Below are positions 1 through 7,709 of a DNA stretch of 64,000 nt, one piece after another (the stretch's first letter is position 1; every line of letters begins with the position of its first letter). The position numbers were made by a program, and so were the translations under genes. Source of the stretch: JAOADN01 sp049323795 (lineage in GTDB: Bacteria > Pseudomonadota > Alphaproteobacteria > Rhodobacterales > Rhodobacteraceae); the NCBI GenBank assembly GCA_049323795.1, contig JBMOOH010000005.1, forward strand, positions 148,072 to 212,071. Reading direction: 5' to 3'. The notes below the pieces were generated by a model that searched no databases, had not been told where the DNA came from, and saw nothing but the letters and a program-made list of their open reading frames with translations.

Positions 1-56
1 CCCATCCATCCCGCCGGCTCCGCAACGACCCGGTCCCCCGGCCGCCAGGTGCTCAC
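1..56 (-). CDS. Partial gene downstream of olsB, possibly olsA acyltransferase
   Basis: Only the first 18 codons lie in the window. A GTG at 56-54 overlaps the TGA stop of olsB (GTGA overlap) and opens a frame reading MSTWRPGDRVVAEPAGWMG to the window edge. In many alphaproteobacteria olsB is followed by olsA, the O-acyltransferase that turns lyso-ornithine lipid into ornithine lipid, so that is the most likely identity. The fragment itself has no diagnostic motif, so the identity is inference from position only. Confidence 0.4.
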   Translation of the reverse strand, partial: MSTWRPGDRVVAEPAGWM

Positions 57-853
57 AGGGCCGCCCCGGCCCGGGCCGATTCGTGCTTGCGGGTGTAGAA
101 TCCCTTGTGGCGATTGCTCATGGCGCTCGTATCCATCAGCAGGCAGACATCGGTGGTGTTGAACGCCCGGTCGATGAAGGCGCCTTCACCGACAAATCCG
201 CCAAGCCTGAGATAGGCCTTGATGAGCGCGGGCATCGCCTCCATGGCCCCGACGCGGTCGAGCTGGCCCGGCGGCACCAGATCCATCCGCTGGTGGCCCC
301 CCGGCAGTGCCCGGACCCGGAGCCCGGTCGGGGCCAGATGGTTGTGATGGAGCCAGGCCAGGGGCACGCTCAGACGCCGGACGTCGGTGCCGTGGAAGCT
401 CGCCACACCGAACATCACCTCGATCCGATGCCTCAGCACATAGTCGGCAAGCCCGTTCCACAGAAGAAACATCGCAGGCCCGCCGCGGTGGCCCGCATCG
501 ACGCAGGATCGCCCCAGTTCGAGCAGGCGCCGGCCCGAGGCGCGCAGCGGCCCGAGATCGTATTCTCCGTCGCAGTAGAATCGGCCGAACTGGTCGGCCC
601 GGCTTCCCGGAAGCAGCCGGTAGGCCCCGACGACATGATCGAGCGACCCGGCGTCGCGGGTCGTGTCGATCAGCACCAGATGATCGTTCACCGGATCGAA
701 CTCGTCACGCTCGAACCGGCCCCGGTGATCGACCATCGGACCGTCTCCGCCCAGTTCCTCGACGAAGACGCGATAGCGAAGCCTCTGGGCAGCAAGGAAA
801 TCGCGCTCATCCGCCGCAAGCCGGACCCGGAACTGAGAGGTGTCGGGCGTCAT
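53..853 (-). CDS. olsB: L-ornithine N-alpha-acyltransferase (ornithine lipid synthesis)
   Basis: GNAT-fold enzyme of 266 aa that transfers a 3-hydroxyacyl chain from acyl-ACP to the alpha-amino group of ornithine, the first step of phosphorus-free ornithine lipid synthesis at the inner membrane. Visible family features are the N-terminal RYRVFVEELG block (about residues 26-35) and the ELGRSCVD motif (about 112-119). The ATG at 853 is chosen because the frame's longer version starts at a TTG (925) with a basic, unconserved extension. The gene couples by GTGA overlap to a following frame at 56. Other GNAT or hemolysin-like acyltransferase names are used for the same family. Confidence 0.85.
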   Translation of the reverse strand: MTPDTSQFRVRLAADERDFLAAQRLRYRVFVEELGGDGPMVDHRGRFERDEFDPVNDHLVLIDTTRDAGSLDHVVGAYRLLPGSRADQFGRFYCDGEYDLGPLRASGRRLLELGRSCVDAGHRGGPAMFLLWNGLADYVLRHRIEVMFGVASFHGTDVRRLSVPLAWLHHNHLAPTGLRVRALPGGHQRMDLVPPGQLDRVGAMEAMPALIKAYLRLGGFVGEGAFIDRAFNTTDVCLLMDTSAMSNRHKGFYTRKHESARAGAAL

Positions 854-984
854 CTGCGCCGGGAGCCTTCGTTTCCGTCTGAGGACGTGGCCATCGCTTC
901 TAGGAACGCCCTGGGGAATTTGCAACTGGTCAATCCGTCACGTCGGCGGTTGATTCGACCGGCGGTTGAAGTAATTCTGGGTCA

Positions 985-1173
985 TCAGCCGCGGGGTGAA
1001 GGCGGGCAGGGGACAGCAACGAGGGTGACATGGGCACCATCTATCACGACCTTGCCGCGATGCTCGAAGTTCACGGTGAGTCTTCCGCCGATGTTCGACT
1101 GGACCTGGCCGAGCCCCCAGTCCTCGCAGGCGGGGTGGCGGACGAAGACGCCGGGGGTCAGATGTTCGGTCAC
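985..1173 (-). CDS. DUF3553 domain protein
   Basis: Small protein of 62 aa that is essentially one DUF3553 domain: VRHPACEDWGLGQVQSNIGG followed by VNFEHRGKVVI. The fold resembles the small beta domain found near UvrD-type helicases, but its role is not known to me. Start is a GTG at 1173 preceded by GGGAAGGCGAGC as a ribosome binding site. It is divergent from chpT with only 26 bp between the start codons, so their promoters must overlap the two 5-prime ends or lie inside the coding regions. Confidence 0.8.
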   Translation of the reverse strand: MTEHLTPGVFVRHPACEDWGLGQVQSNIGGRLTVNFEHRGKVVIDGAHVTLVAVPCPPSPRG

Positions 1174-1199
1174 GCTCGCCTTCCCGGGGGGATGTCCTG

Positions 1200-1826
1200 A
1201 TGGAGGACGTCGGGGTGCAGCCCGGCGACCTGCCGACTCTCGTTGCCTCGCGCATCTGTCATGACCTTATCAGCCCTCTCGGCGCGATCGGCAACGGGGT
1301 AGAGCTTCTCGGCCTCGACGGCGGCGCGCCCGCGGCCGAGCTTGCGCTCGTCTCCGAAAGCGTGGCGAACGCAAGCGCGCGGCTGCGCTTCTTCCGCATC
1401 GCCTTCGGCCACGCCCGCCCCGGCCAGACCGCCGCTCCGGGCGAACTCGGCCCGGTCCTCGCCGATCTCGGACGTGCGGGTCGCATCTCCTACGAATGGC
1501 AGGTCTCGGCACCGGTGCCGCGGACCGATGCGAAGGTCGCCTTCCTGTCGATCCTCTGCCTCGAGTCGGCGCTGCCCTACGGCGGGGTGGTGCGGGTCGT
1601 GCAGGACGACACGGGCTGGACGGCCGCCGCCCGCGGACGCGGAATGCGGTTCGATCCGGATCTCTGGGGCTTCCTGCGACGTGCGGGGGCTGCCCTCGCT
1701 CCCTCAGGCCCCGGCCGCGTCGAGGCGGCAGAGGTCCAGTTTCCGGTTCTGTCAGGCGAACTCCTCGCGCAGCACCGGGGGATGGCGATCGAGCTCGGCG
1801 AGGACGAGGCGAGGTTGCGCTTCTGA
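1200..1826 (+). CDS. chpT: Histidine phosphotransferase ChpT family
   Basis: Protein of 208 aa related to ChpT, the Caulobacter phosphotransferase that passes phosphate from CckA to CtrA and CpdR in cell-cycle control. In Rhodobacterales the same relay controls motility and gene transfer agent expression. The phospho-accepting histidine is His21 in RICHDLISPLGAIGNGVELL, at the start of a dimerising helical hairpin; the C-terminal part is a degenerate ATPase-like domain (ChpT_C). The start is ATG after GGGGGGATGTCCTG. It converges on proA with 9 bp between the stops. Confidence 0.85.
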   Translation: MEDVGVQPGDLPTLVASRICHDLISPLGAIGNGVELLGLDGGAPAAELALVSESVANASARLRFFRIAFGHARPGQTAAPGELGPVLADLGRAGRISYEWQVSAPVPRTDAKVAFLSILCLESALPYGGVVRVVQDDTGWTAAARGRGMRFDPDLWGFLRRAGAALAPSGPGRVEAAEVQFPVLSGELLAQHRGMAIELGEDEARLRF

Positions 1827-1835
1827 CGCGGACGG

Positions 1836-3101
1836 TCAGGCGCGGACCGTCCCGTCGCCGGTCACGAGATACTTGAAGCTCGTGAGCTGCTCGGCGCCCA
1901 CCGGACCCCGGGCGTGGAGCTTGCCCGTCGCGATCCCGATCTCGGCCCCCATCCCGAACTCGCCGCCATCGGCGAACTGGGTCGAGGCGTTCCGCAGGAG
2001 GATCGCGCTGTCGAGCCGCTGGAAGAACCGCTCCGCCGTCGCGTCGTTCTCGGTCAGGATCGCCTCGGTGTGCTGCGAGCCGTAACGGCGGATGTGGGCG
2101 ATGGCCTCGTCCACCCCGTCCACGATCTTCGCCGCGATGATCATGTCGAGGAACTCGCGCCCGAAATCGCCGGCTTCGGCCCGAACCGTCCCCGGAACCT
2201 TCAGGAGCGCGCCCTCGGTCCGCACCTCGACGCCCGCCCTCACCAGGTCCTCGACCAGCACCGCGCCGTGGCGCTCGTGGAACCGCCGGTCGATCAGCAG
2301 GCACTCCGCCGCGCCGCAGATTCCCGTCCGGCGGGTCTTGGCATTCAGGACCACCGCGCGCGCCTTCTGCAGGTCCGCCTCCCCGTCCGCATAGACGTGG
2401 CAGATGCCTTCGAGATGGGCAAGGACCGGAACCCGCGCCTCTGCCTGCACAAGTTCCACAAGGCCCCTGCCGCCCCGCGGCACGATCACGTCGATCACGC
2501 CCGCCATCCGCAGCATCCCGGTCACCGCCGCCCTGTCGCGCGTCGGCACAAGCTGGATCGCCGCCTCGGGCAGCCCCGCCGACTTCAGCCCTTCCGCAAG
2601 GCAGGCATGGAGAGTGTGCGCAGAACGGAAGCTCTCCGACCCGCCCCTCAGGATGACCGCGTTCCCGGATTTCAGGCACAGCGCCCCCGCATCCGCCGTC
2701 ACGTTCGGCCGGCTCTCGAAGATCACCCCGATCACGCCGAGCGGCGTCCGCACGCGCCTGATATGCAGCCCGTTCGGGCGGTCCCACTCCGCGATGACCT
2801 CGCCCACCGGGTCCTTCTGTGCCGCGATGGCGCGAAGCCCCTCCGCGATTGCCCGGATCCGCGCCTCGTCGAGCCGCAGGCGGTCCAGCATGGCCGGCGA
2901 CAGCCCCTGCGCCGCGCCGTATTCCATGTCCTCGGCATTCGCCGCAGCGAGCGCGGCGCGCCGGTCCCGGACCGCGTCCGCCGCCGCCAGAAGCGCGGCG
3001 TCCTTGGCCGCCGGCGGGGCGAAGGCCAGGTCCGCCGCGGCAGCCTTTGCCGCCGCCCCCATCCGGGCCAGAAGGGTGGGAATGTCCGCCCTCTCGTTCA
3101 T
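1836..3101 (-). CDS. proA: Glutamate-5-semialdehyde dehydrogenase (gamma-glutamyl phosphate reductase)
   Basis: 421 aa, NADPH-dependent reduction of gamma-glutamyl phosphate to glutamate-5-semialdehyde, the second step of proline synthesis in the cytoplasm. The catalytic cysteine is Cys262 in NAKTRRTGICGAAE, the ProA version of the aldehyde dehydrogenase active site. Length is typical of the family. ATG at 3101 has a strong AGGAGG upstream; an in-frame extension further 5-prime is proline/glycine-rich and unlikely. It lies 85 bp behind proB and is the last gene of obgE-proB-proA. Confidence 0.95.
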   Translation of the reverse strand: MNERADIPTLLARMGAAAKAAAADLAFAPPAAKDAALLAAADAVRDRRAALAAANAEDMEYGAAQGLSPAMLDRLRLDEARIRAIAEGLRAIAAQKDPVGEVIAEWDRPNGLHIRRVRTPLGVIGVIFESRPNVTADAGALCLKSGNAVILRGGSESFRSAHTLHACLAEGLKSAGLPEAAIQLVPTRDRAAVTGMLRMAGVIDVIVPRGGRGLVELVQAEARVPVLAHLEGICHVYADGEADLQKARAVVLNAKTRRTGICGAAECLLIDRRFHERHGAVLVEDLVRAGVEVRTEGALLKVPGTVRAEAGDFGREFLDMIIAAKIVDGVDEAIAHIRRYGSQHTEAILTENDATAERFFQRLDSAILLRNASTQFADGGEFGMGAEIGIATGKLHARGPVGAEQLTSFKYLVTGDGTVRA

Positions 3102-3186
3102 CCGGCCCTCCTGCCCTTCGCCTTGGCCCAAACATCCTGCGGGGGGTCCGGGGGGCGCAAAGCCCACCGGGCGGTCCACCCGCGCC

Positions 3187-4311
3187 TCACACCACCATGT
3201 CGTCCCGGTGGATCAGCGCCGCGCGCCCGGGATAGCCGAGAATCCCCGGAATGTCACCCGAGCGGTGCCCGGCGATGGCCCGCGCCTCGGCGGCGGTGTA
3301 GCGGATCAAGCCCTTGCCAAGACCCTCGCCCCCGGGCCCGAGGATCGCCACCGGATCGCCCCGCCCGAACGTCCCCGAGACGGCCGTGACGCCCGCCGGC
3401 AGGAGCGACTTGCCTGACCGCAGCGCCGTGACCGCGCCCGAATCAACCGTGATCTCGCCTCTCGGCTTCATCGCGTTGATCCACCGCTTCCGCGCCGCCT
3501 GCGGATCGCCCTGCCCGAGGAACCAGGTGCAGGCCGCGCCGCCCGCCAGCGCCGTCAGGGGCCGCAGCACCGAGCCTTCCATGATGACCATGGCGCAGCC
3601 CCCCGCCACCGCGGTTTTCGCGGCCATGAGCTTCGTCTTCATCCCGCCCTTCGACAGGCCCGAGACCGGATCGCCCGCCATCGCCTCGATCCCGGGCGTG
3701 ATCCGCTCGACGACGTCGAAGCGGGTCGCGGCCGGGTCCTCCTTCGGATTCGCGGTGTAGAACCCGTCCACGTCGGACAGGAGCACGAGCTGATCCGCCC
3801 CGACCGTCACCGCAATCTGCGCGGCCAGCCGGTCGTTGTCGCCATAGCGGATCTCGTCGGTCGCCACGGTGTCGTTCTCGTTCACGATCGGAACCGTGCC
3901 GAGCGTGAGGAGCGTCTCCATCGTCGCGCGGCTGTTGAGATAGCGGCGCCGGTCCTCGGTATCCTCGAGCGTGACGAGGATCTGCGCCGTGGTGATCCCG
4001 TGCGGCGCGAGCGCCTCCTCGTAGGCGCGGGCGAGGCGGATCTGCCCGACCGAGGCGGCGGCCTGCGACTGCTCCAGGGGCAGCGGGCCCGAAGGAAGCT
4101 TCAGCACCCGCCGCCCGAGCGCGATGGCCCCGGACGAGACGAGGATCACGTCCGTCCCCCGCTTCCGCGCTTCCGCCACGTCGAGCGCGAGCGCCGTGAG
4201 CCAGTCCATGCGGAGACCCTGCGGCCCGACGAGGAGAGCCGAGCCGATCTTCACGACGAGCCGCCGGGCGGCGGCAATGTCGGGACGGCGCGAGGCCAGG
4301 GGGCGGGTCAT
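3187..4311 (-). CDS. proB: Glutamate 5-kinase with PUA domain
   Basis: 374 aa, phosphorylates glutamate to gamma-glutamyl phosphate, the first and normally proline-inhibited step of proline synthesis. The amino-acid kinase domain shows KIGSALL (21-27), SSGAIALG (59-66) and a VNENDTVATDEI substrate loop; the C-terminal roughly 95 residues form the PUA domain found in long ProB proteins. The start is placed at ATG 4311; the frame stays open upstream through a GC-rich repeat, which encodes Arg-Pro-Ala repeats and is not conserved sequence. Gene order obgE-proB-proA is common in Rhodobacterales. Confidence 0.93.
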   Translation of the reverse strand: MTRPLASRRPDIAAARRLVVKIGSALLVGPQGLRMDWLTALALDVAEARKRGTDVILVSSGAIALGRRVLKLPSGPLPLEQSQAAASVGQIRLARAYEEALAPHGITTAQILVTLEDTEDRRRYLNSRATMETLLTLGTVPIVNENDTVATDEIRYGDNDRLAAQIAVTVGADQLVLLSDVDGFYTANPKEDPAATRFDVVERITPGIEAMAGDPVSGLSKGGMKTKLMAAKTAVAGGCAMVIMEGSVLRPLTALAGGAACTWFLGQGDPQAARKRWINAMKPRGEITVDSGAVTALRSGKSLLPAGVTAVSGTFGRGDPVAILGPGGEGLGKGLIRYTAAEARAIAGHRSGDIPGILGYPGRAALIHRDDMVV

Positions 4312-4376
4312 CTGCCCCACCCGCGTCCTTGCCGGTGCCAGAGGCGCCGGCAGCGCCCGCCCAGGGGCGCCGGGGC

Positions 4377-4400
4377 GGGCGCGGGGGCGGGCGCGGGGGC
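4377..4400. repeat. Two tandem 12-mers in a G-rich tract between obgE and proB
   Basis: GGGCGCGGGGGC occurs twice in direct succession, and the surrounding plus strand from about 4371 to 4425 is almost entirely G and C with at least six runs of three or more G. It lies in the 130-bp spacer between the obgE stop and the proB start. The G-runs are on the template strand for these genes, so a G-quadruplex could form there; the transcript is C-rich. Confidence 0.75.
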
Positions 4401-4441
4401 GGGGGCCGGGCGCCGGGCCCCGGATTCTGCGGTGCAAGCAC

Positions 4442-5470
4442 TCAGGGCCGCCATGCCGGCGCCTCCGCCGCCTTCGGCCCGCGCGCCGCGCGTATCTCCG
4501 CCATCAGCGCCCGGAGCACCCCGGTCAGCCCCTTGCCCGCCGCGCCCGAGATCGGGAACACCGGCCCGCCGGCGGCCTTCTCCAGCGACCGCTTCCGCTG
4601 CCCGAGCGTCCTTGCATCGAGGGCGTCGATCTTGTTCAGCGCAACGATCCGGGGCTTGGCGGCCAGCTTCGGCGAATACGCCTCGAGCTCGGTCACGATC
4701 GTCCGGTAATCCCTGGTGATCGTCGAGGACGTCCCGTCCACCAGATGCAGGAGCACGGCGCAACGCTCGACATGGCCGAGGAACTGGTCGCCCAGTCCCC
4801 GGCCCTCGCTCGCACCCTCGATCAGTCCCGGAATGTCGGCCATCACGAATTCCGCCCCGTCGATCCCGACGACCCCGAGGTTCGGGACCAGCGTGGTGAA
4901 CGGATAGTCCGCGATCTTCGGCCGCGCGTTCGACGTGGCGGCAAGAAAGGTGGACTTGCCCGCATTCGGCAGCCCGACAAGTCCCGCATCCGCGATGAGC
5001 TTGAGCCGCAGCCAGATCGTCCGCTCCACCCCTTCCTGCCCCGGATTGGCCCGCGCCGGCGCCCGGTTGGTCGAGGTCTTGAACCGCAGGTTCCCCCAGC
5101 CGCCGTTGCCCCCCTGCGCCAGGAGCACCCGCTGGCCCACCGTCGTCAGGTCCGCGATCAGCGTCTCCCCGTCCTCGTCGAGGATCTCGGTCCCGACCGG
5201 CACCTTCAGCACGATGTCGTCGCCCGAGGCCCCCGTCATCTGCCGGCCCATGCCGCCGTGCCCTGACCTCGCGAAGAAATGCTGCCGGTAGCGGAAGTCG
5301 ATGAGCGTGTTCAGCCCCTCGACCGCCTCCGCCCAGACCGACCCGCCAGTGCCGCCATCGCCCCCGTCCGGGCCGCCGAACTCGACGAACTTCTCGCGCC
5401 GGAAGCTGACCGCGCCCGACCCGCCGCTGCCGGAGCGGATATGGACTTTGGCAAGGTCGAGAAACTTCAC
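4442..5470 (-). CDS. obgE: Obg/CgtA family GTPase
   Basis: 342 aa essential GTPase involved in late 50S ribosome assembly and stress/cell-cycle coordination. The N-terminal glycine-rich Obg domain (MKFLDLAKVHIRSGSGGSG and FGGPDGGDGGTGG) covers about residues 1-158. The G domain has the P-loop GLPNAGKST (166-174), DIPG in the G3 region and NKID as G4. There is no C-terminal TGS-like extension, as is usual for alphaproteobacteria. The start is GTG at 5470 with only a weak GAAAG upstream. The usual rplU-rpmA neighbours are not present next to it. Confidence 0.95.
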   Translation of the reverse strand: MKFLDLAKVHIRSGSGGSGAVSFRREKFVEFGGPDGGDGGTGGSVWAEAVEGLNTLIDFRYRQHFFARSGHGGMGRQMTGASGDDIVLKVPVGTEILDEDGETLIADLTTVGQRVLLAQGGNGGWGNLRFKTSTNRAPARANPGQEGVERTIWLRLKLIADAGLVGLPNAGKSTFLAATSNARPKIADYPFTTLVPNLGVVGIDGAEFVMADIPGLIEGASEGRGLGDQFLGHVERCAVLLHLVDGTSSTITRDYRTIVTELEAYSPKLAAKPRIVALNKIDALDARTLGQRKRSLEKAAGGPVFPISGAAGKGLTGVLRALMAEIRAARGPKAAEAPAWRP

Positions 5471-5499
5471 GGAAGGCGCTTTCGGTGAGGGCGGCCCAC

Positions 5500-5528
5500 G
5501 CGATACCCCCTCGGGTCCGCACGATCAA
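5500..5528 (-). promoter_or_regulatory. Candidate obgE promoter
   Basis: On the minus strand TTGATC (5528-5523) is separated by 17 bp from TATCGC (5505-5500), a plausible housekeeping -35/-10 pair about 30 bp before the obgE GTG. Inferred from pattern only. Confidence 0.35.
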
Positions 5529-6040
5529 GCAGACAGTGCCCGCCGCGTGCCGCGACGAGGCCGGGCTTCGGCACGCCGTCATGCCGCCGGGGTGTCCTCC
5601 GGCCAATCCGTGTCCGGCGCATGCCCCTCGGATGTGGTCGGCAACCGCGCAGCGCGGGTCCGCGGCACGGCTGCCGAATCGCAGCCAGATTTCTTCCAGC
5701 GGTTGAGTGTCGCCCTGGCCTTGACAACACTGGTTCAAGCGCACCCGCTGGCTGCCAATGGAAGTTCCGGCCGAATTTCGCCGGATTATCCACGAAATTG
5801 TTCGACTATCTTGCCCAATTCCCTCTGGTTTGCCCCGCTGTCCACGATGCGTTGACTGTGATTTTGCTCGCCTCAAAATTGTCTCAATTGGCCTACGTAG
5901 TGCGCGTGACGCAGATCCGGGCCCTGTTTAGAGGAACGGCGATCAGCGGCAGGATTGCCCGTCCTGCAGAAGGGACCGGGCGCGAGGATTTTGACGCAAG
6001 CAATTTTCATCACTTCACACCCAACACCACCCCAGCCAAG

Positions 6041-6069
6041 GATGCCGGCCGTCCCAAGCGGCCGGCATC
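6041..6069. other. Perfect 11-bp hairpin upstream of the helicase gene
   Basis: GATGCCGGCCG and CGGCCGGCATC pair perfectly around the 7-nt loop TCCCAAG. There is no T-run on either side, so it is not a classic intrinsic terminator. It is followed 7 bp later by a second hairpin. Confidence 0.75.
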
Positions 6070-6076
6070 ACTGGTT

Positions 6077-6098
6077 CTTGGGGTCGGGGCGCCCCAAG
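6077..6098. other. Second hairpin, 7-bp stem, next to the first
   Basis: CTTGGGG pairs with CCCCAAG around an 8-nt loop. Together with the hairpin at 6041-6069 it forms a tandem stem-loop pair ending 10 bp before the candidate -35 box of the DEAD-box helicase gene. It could be the 3-prime end of a short transcript or an insulating terminator. Confidence 0.6.
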
Positions 6099-6108
6099 AC
6101 CATAAGGA

Positions 6109-6137
6109 TTGACCTTTCACTGTACCTGCACTATGTG
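6109..6137 (+). promoter_or_regulatory. Candidate promoter of the DEAD-box helicase gene
   Basis: TTGACC (6109-6114), a 17-bp spacer and TATGTG (6132-6137) form a good sigma70-type promoter. The expected transcript would have a 5-prime leader of roughly 90 nt before the ATG at 6233, long enough to hold a regulatory structure of the type found ahead of cold-shock RNA helicase genes. That regulatory idea is inference. Confidence 0.55.
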
Positions 6138-6232
6138 CGGCTCTGTCCACGATCCGGTGGACACCGCCGGGACGCCCGGACCCATGCGTCCCCTGACATT
6201 CGCGGCCCGATGCCGCGTTCCGATGGACGCAC

Positions 6233-7696
6233 ATGACCCATTTCTCTGACCTGAAGCTGGACCCCCGTGTCCTGCAGGCGGTGGCCGATGCCGGCTACCA
6301 GACCCCTACCCCCATCCAGGCCGGCGCCATCCCGCCCGCGCTCGAGGGCCGCGATGTCCTCGGGATCGCCCAGACCGGCACGGGCAAGACGGCCAGCTTC
6401 ACGCTGCCGATGATCACGCTGCTCGGACAGGGCCGCGCCCGGGCGCGGATGCCGAGGAGCCTGGTCCTCTGCCCGACGCGCGAGCTGGCCGCGCAGGTAG
6501 CCGAAAACTTCGACACCTACGCACGGCACACCAGGCTGACCAAGGCGCTGCTGATCGGCGGCGTCAGCTTCGGCGAGCAGGACAAGCTGATCGACCGCGG
6601 CGTCGATGTGCTGATCGCGACGCCGGGCCGCCTGCTCGACCATTTCGAGCGCGGCAAGCTCTTGCTGACCGGCGTGCAGATCATGGTGGTGGACGAAGCC
6701 GACCGGATGCTCGACATGGGCTTCATCCCCGACATCGAGCGGATCTTCCAGCTCACGCCCTTCACCCGCCAGACGCTGTTCTTCAGCGCGACGATGGCAC
6801 CCGAGATCGAGCGGATCACCAATACCTTCCTGCACAACCCCGCCAAGATCGAGGTGGCGCGACAGGCGACGGCATCCGAGACGATCGAGCAGCGGCTGAT
6901 CGAGGTGACCGGCGCCCGCCGCGATACCGCCGCCCGGCTGAAGCGCGAGCTTCTGCGCGCCGTCATCCGCGCCGAGGGCGAAGCCTGCACCAACGCAATC
7001 CTCTTCTGCAACCGCAAGACCGAGGTGGATGTGCTGGCCAAGTCGCTGAAGGCGCACGGCTTCGATGCAGCCCCCATTCACGGCGACCTCGACCAGAGCC
7101 AGCGGACCCGCACGCTCGACGGCTTCCGCGACGGGACGCTGCGGTTCCTCGTCGCCTCGGACGTCGCGGCGCGGGGGCTCGACATACCGGCGGTCAGCCA
7201 CATCTTCAACTTCGACGTGCCGAGCCATGCCGAGGACTACATCCACCGCATCGGACGCACGGGACGGGCGGGCCGCACGGGTGTGGCGATCACGCTCGCC
7301 ACCGCGGCGGACCAGAAGTACCTCGACGCGATCGAAGCGCTGGTCAAGATGCCGATCCCGCGTGTCGCCCCGCCCGAGGGCTTCGTCGCGTCGCCGGCCG
7401 GCGACCCTGCGCCCCGCGACCGGGAGGAGCGATCCCCGCGCGGCAGTCGGCCCCGGCGCGGACGCGACGCCGCAAGGCCCGCCGAGGCCGCCGCTCCCGC
7501 CCTGGCCGAGGCGGAGGTCGGCGCCCGCCGGCCGGCCCGCGCACCGCGCGAGGCCCAGCGCCCGGAAGCGCGCCGGGAGGAAACCCGCCGCGACGACCGC
7601 CGGGACCGTCCTGACGGTGACGTGGTCGGCATGGGCGACCACATGCCCGACTTCCTGATGCGGCGCATGCCGGTGCCGCCGGGCACCGGAGGCTAG
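6233..7696 (+). CDS. DEAD-box ATP-dependent RNA helicase (RhlE-like)
   Basis: 487 aa RNA helicase. Motifs in order: Q motif near residues 23-29, motif I AQTGTGKT (46-53), PTRELA (Ib region, 81-86), DEAD at 154-157, SAT (FFSATM), and HRIGRTGRAG (motif VI). Two RecA-like domains are followed by a tail of about 100 residues (from about 380) rich in Arg, Asp, Pro and Ala, typical of RNA-binding RhlE/CsdA-type tails. Likely role is ribosome assembly or RNA decay, especially in the cold. It converges on rnj with 13 bp between stops, which pairs two RNA-metabolism genes. Confidence 0.93.
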   Translation: MTHFSDLKLDPRVLQAVADAGYQTPTPIQAGAIPPALEGRDVLGIAQTGTGKTASFTLPMITLLGQGRARARMPRSLVLCPTRELAAQVAENFDTYARHTRLTKALLIGGVSFGEQDKLIDRGVDVLIATPGRLLDHFERGKLLLTGVQIMVVDEADRMLDMGFIPDIERIFQLTPFTRQTLFFSATMAPEIERITNTFLHNPAKIEVARQATASETIEQRLIEVTGARRDTAARLKRELLRAVIRAEGEACTNAILFCNRKTEVDVLAKSLKAHGFDAAPIHGDLDQSQRTRTLDGFRDGTLRFLVASDVAARGLDIPAVSHIFNFDVPSHAEDYIHRIGRTGRAGRTGVAITLATAADQKYLDAIEALVKMPIPRVAPPEGFVASPAGDPAPRDREERSPRGSRPRRGRDAARPAEAAAPALAEAEVGARRPARAPREAQRPEARREETRRDDRRDRPDGDVVGMGDHMPDFLMRRMPVPPGTGG

Positions 7697-7709
7697 AGGC
7701 CGACAGGTT

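Larger units (their letters stand above)
5471..6232. other. 762-bp interval without a supported gene
   Basis: Between the divergent obgE and DEAD-box helicase genes. Open frames exist on both strands, but none has recognisable sequence, a good start or Rhodobacter-like codon choice. The middle part (about 5745-5900) is clearly more AT-rich than its surroundings. What I can support here is a candidate obgE promoter, two adjacent hairpins and a candidate helicase promoter, listed separately. No tRNA-like cloverleaf was seen. Confidence 0.6.

Noticed and set aside
5786..5794. DnaA-box-like TTATCCACG in an AT-richer stretch
   Set aside because: A single box with no cluster, no DUE-like 13-mers and no replication genes nearby; not enough for an origin.
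5621..6112. 163-codon plus-strand frame in the obgE-helicase interval
   Set aside because: No recognisable motif, atypical codon choice, and it runs across both hairpins.
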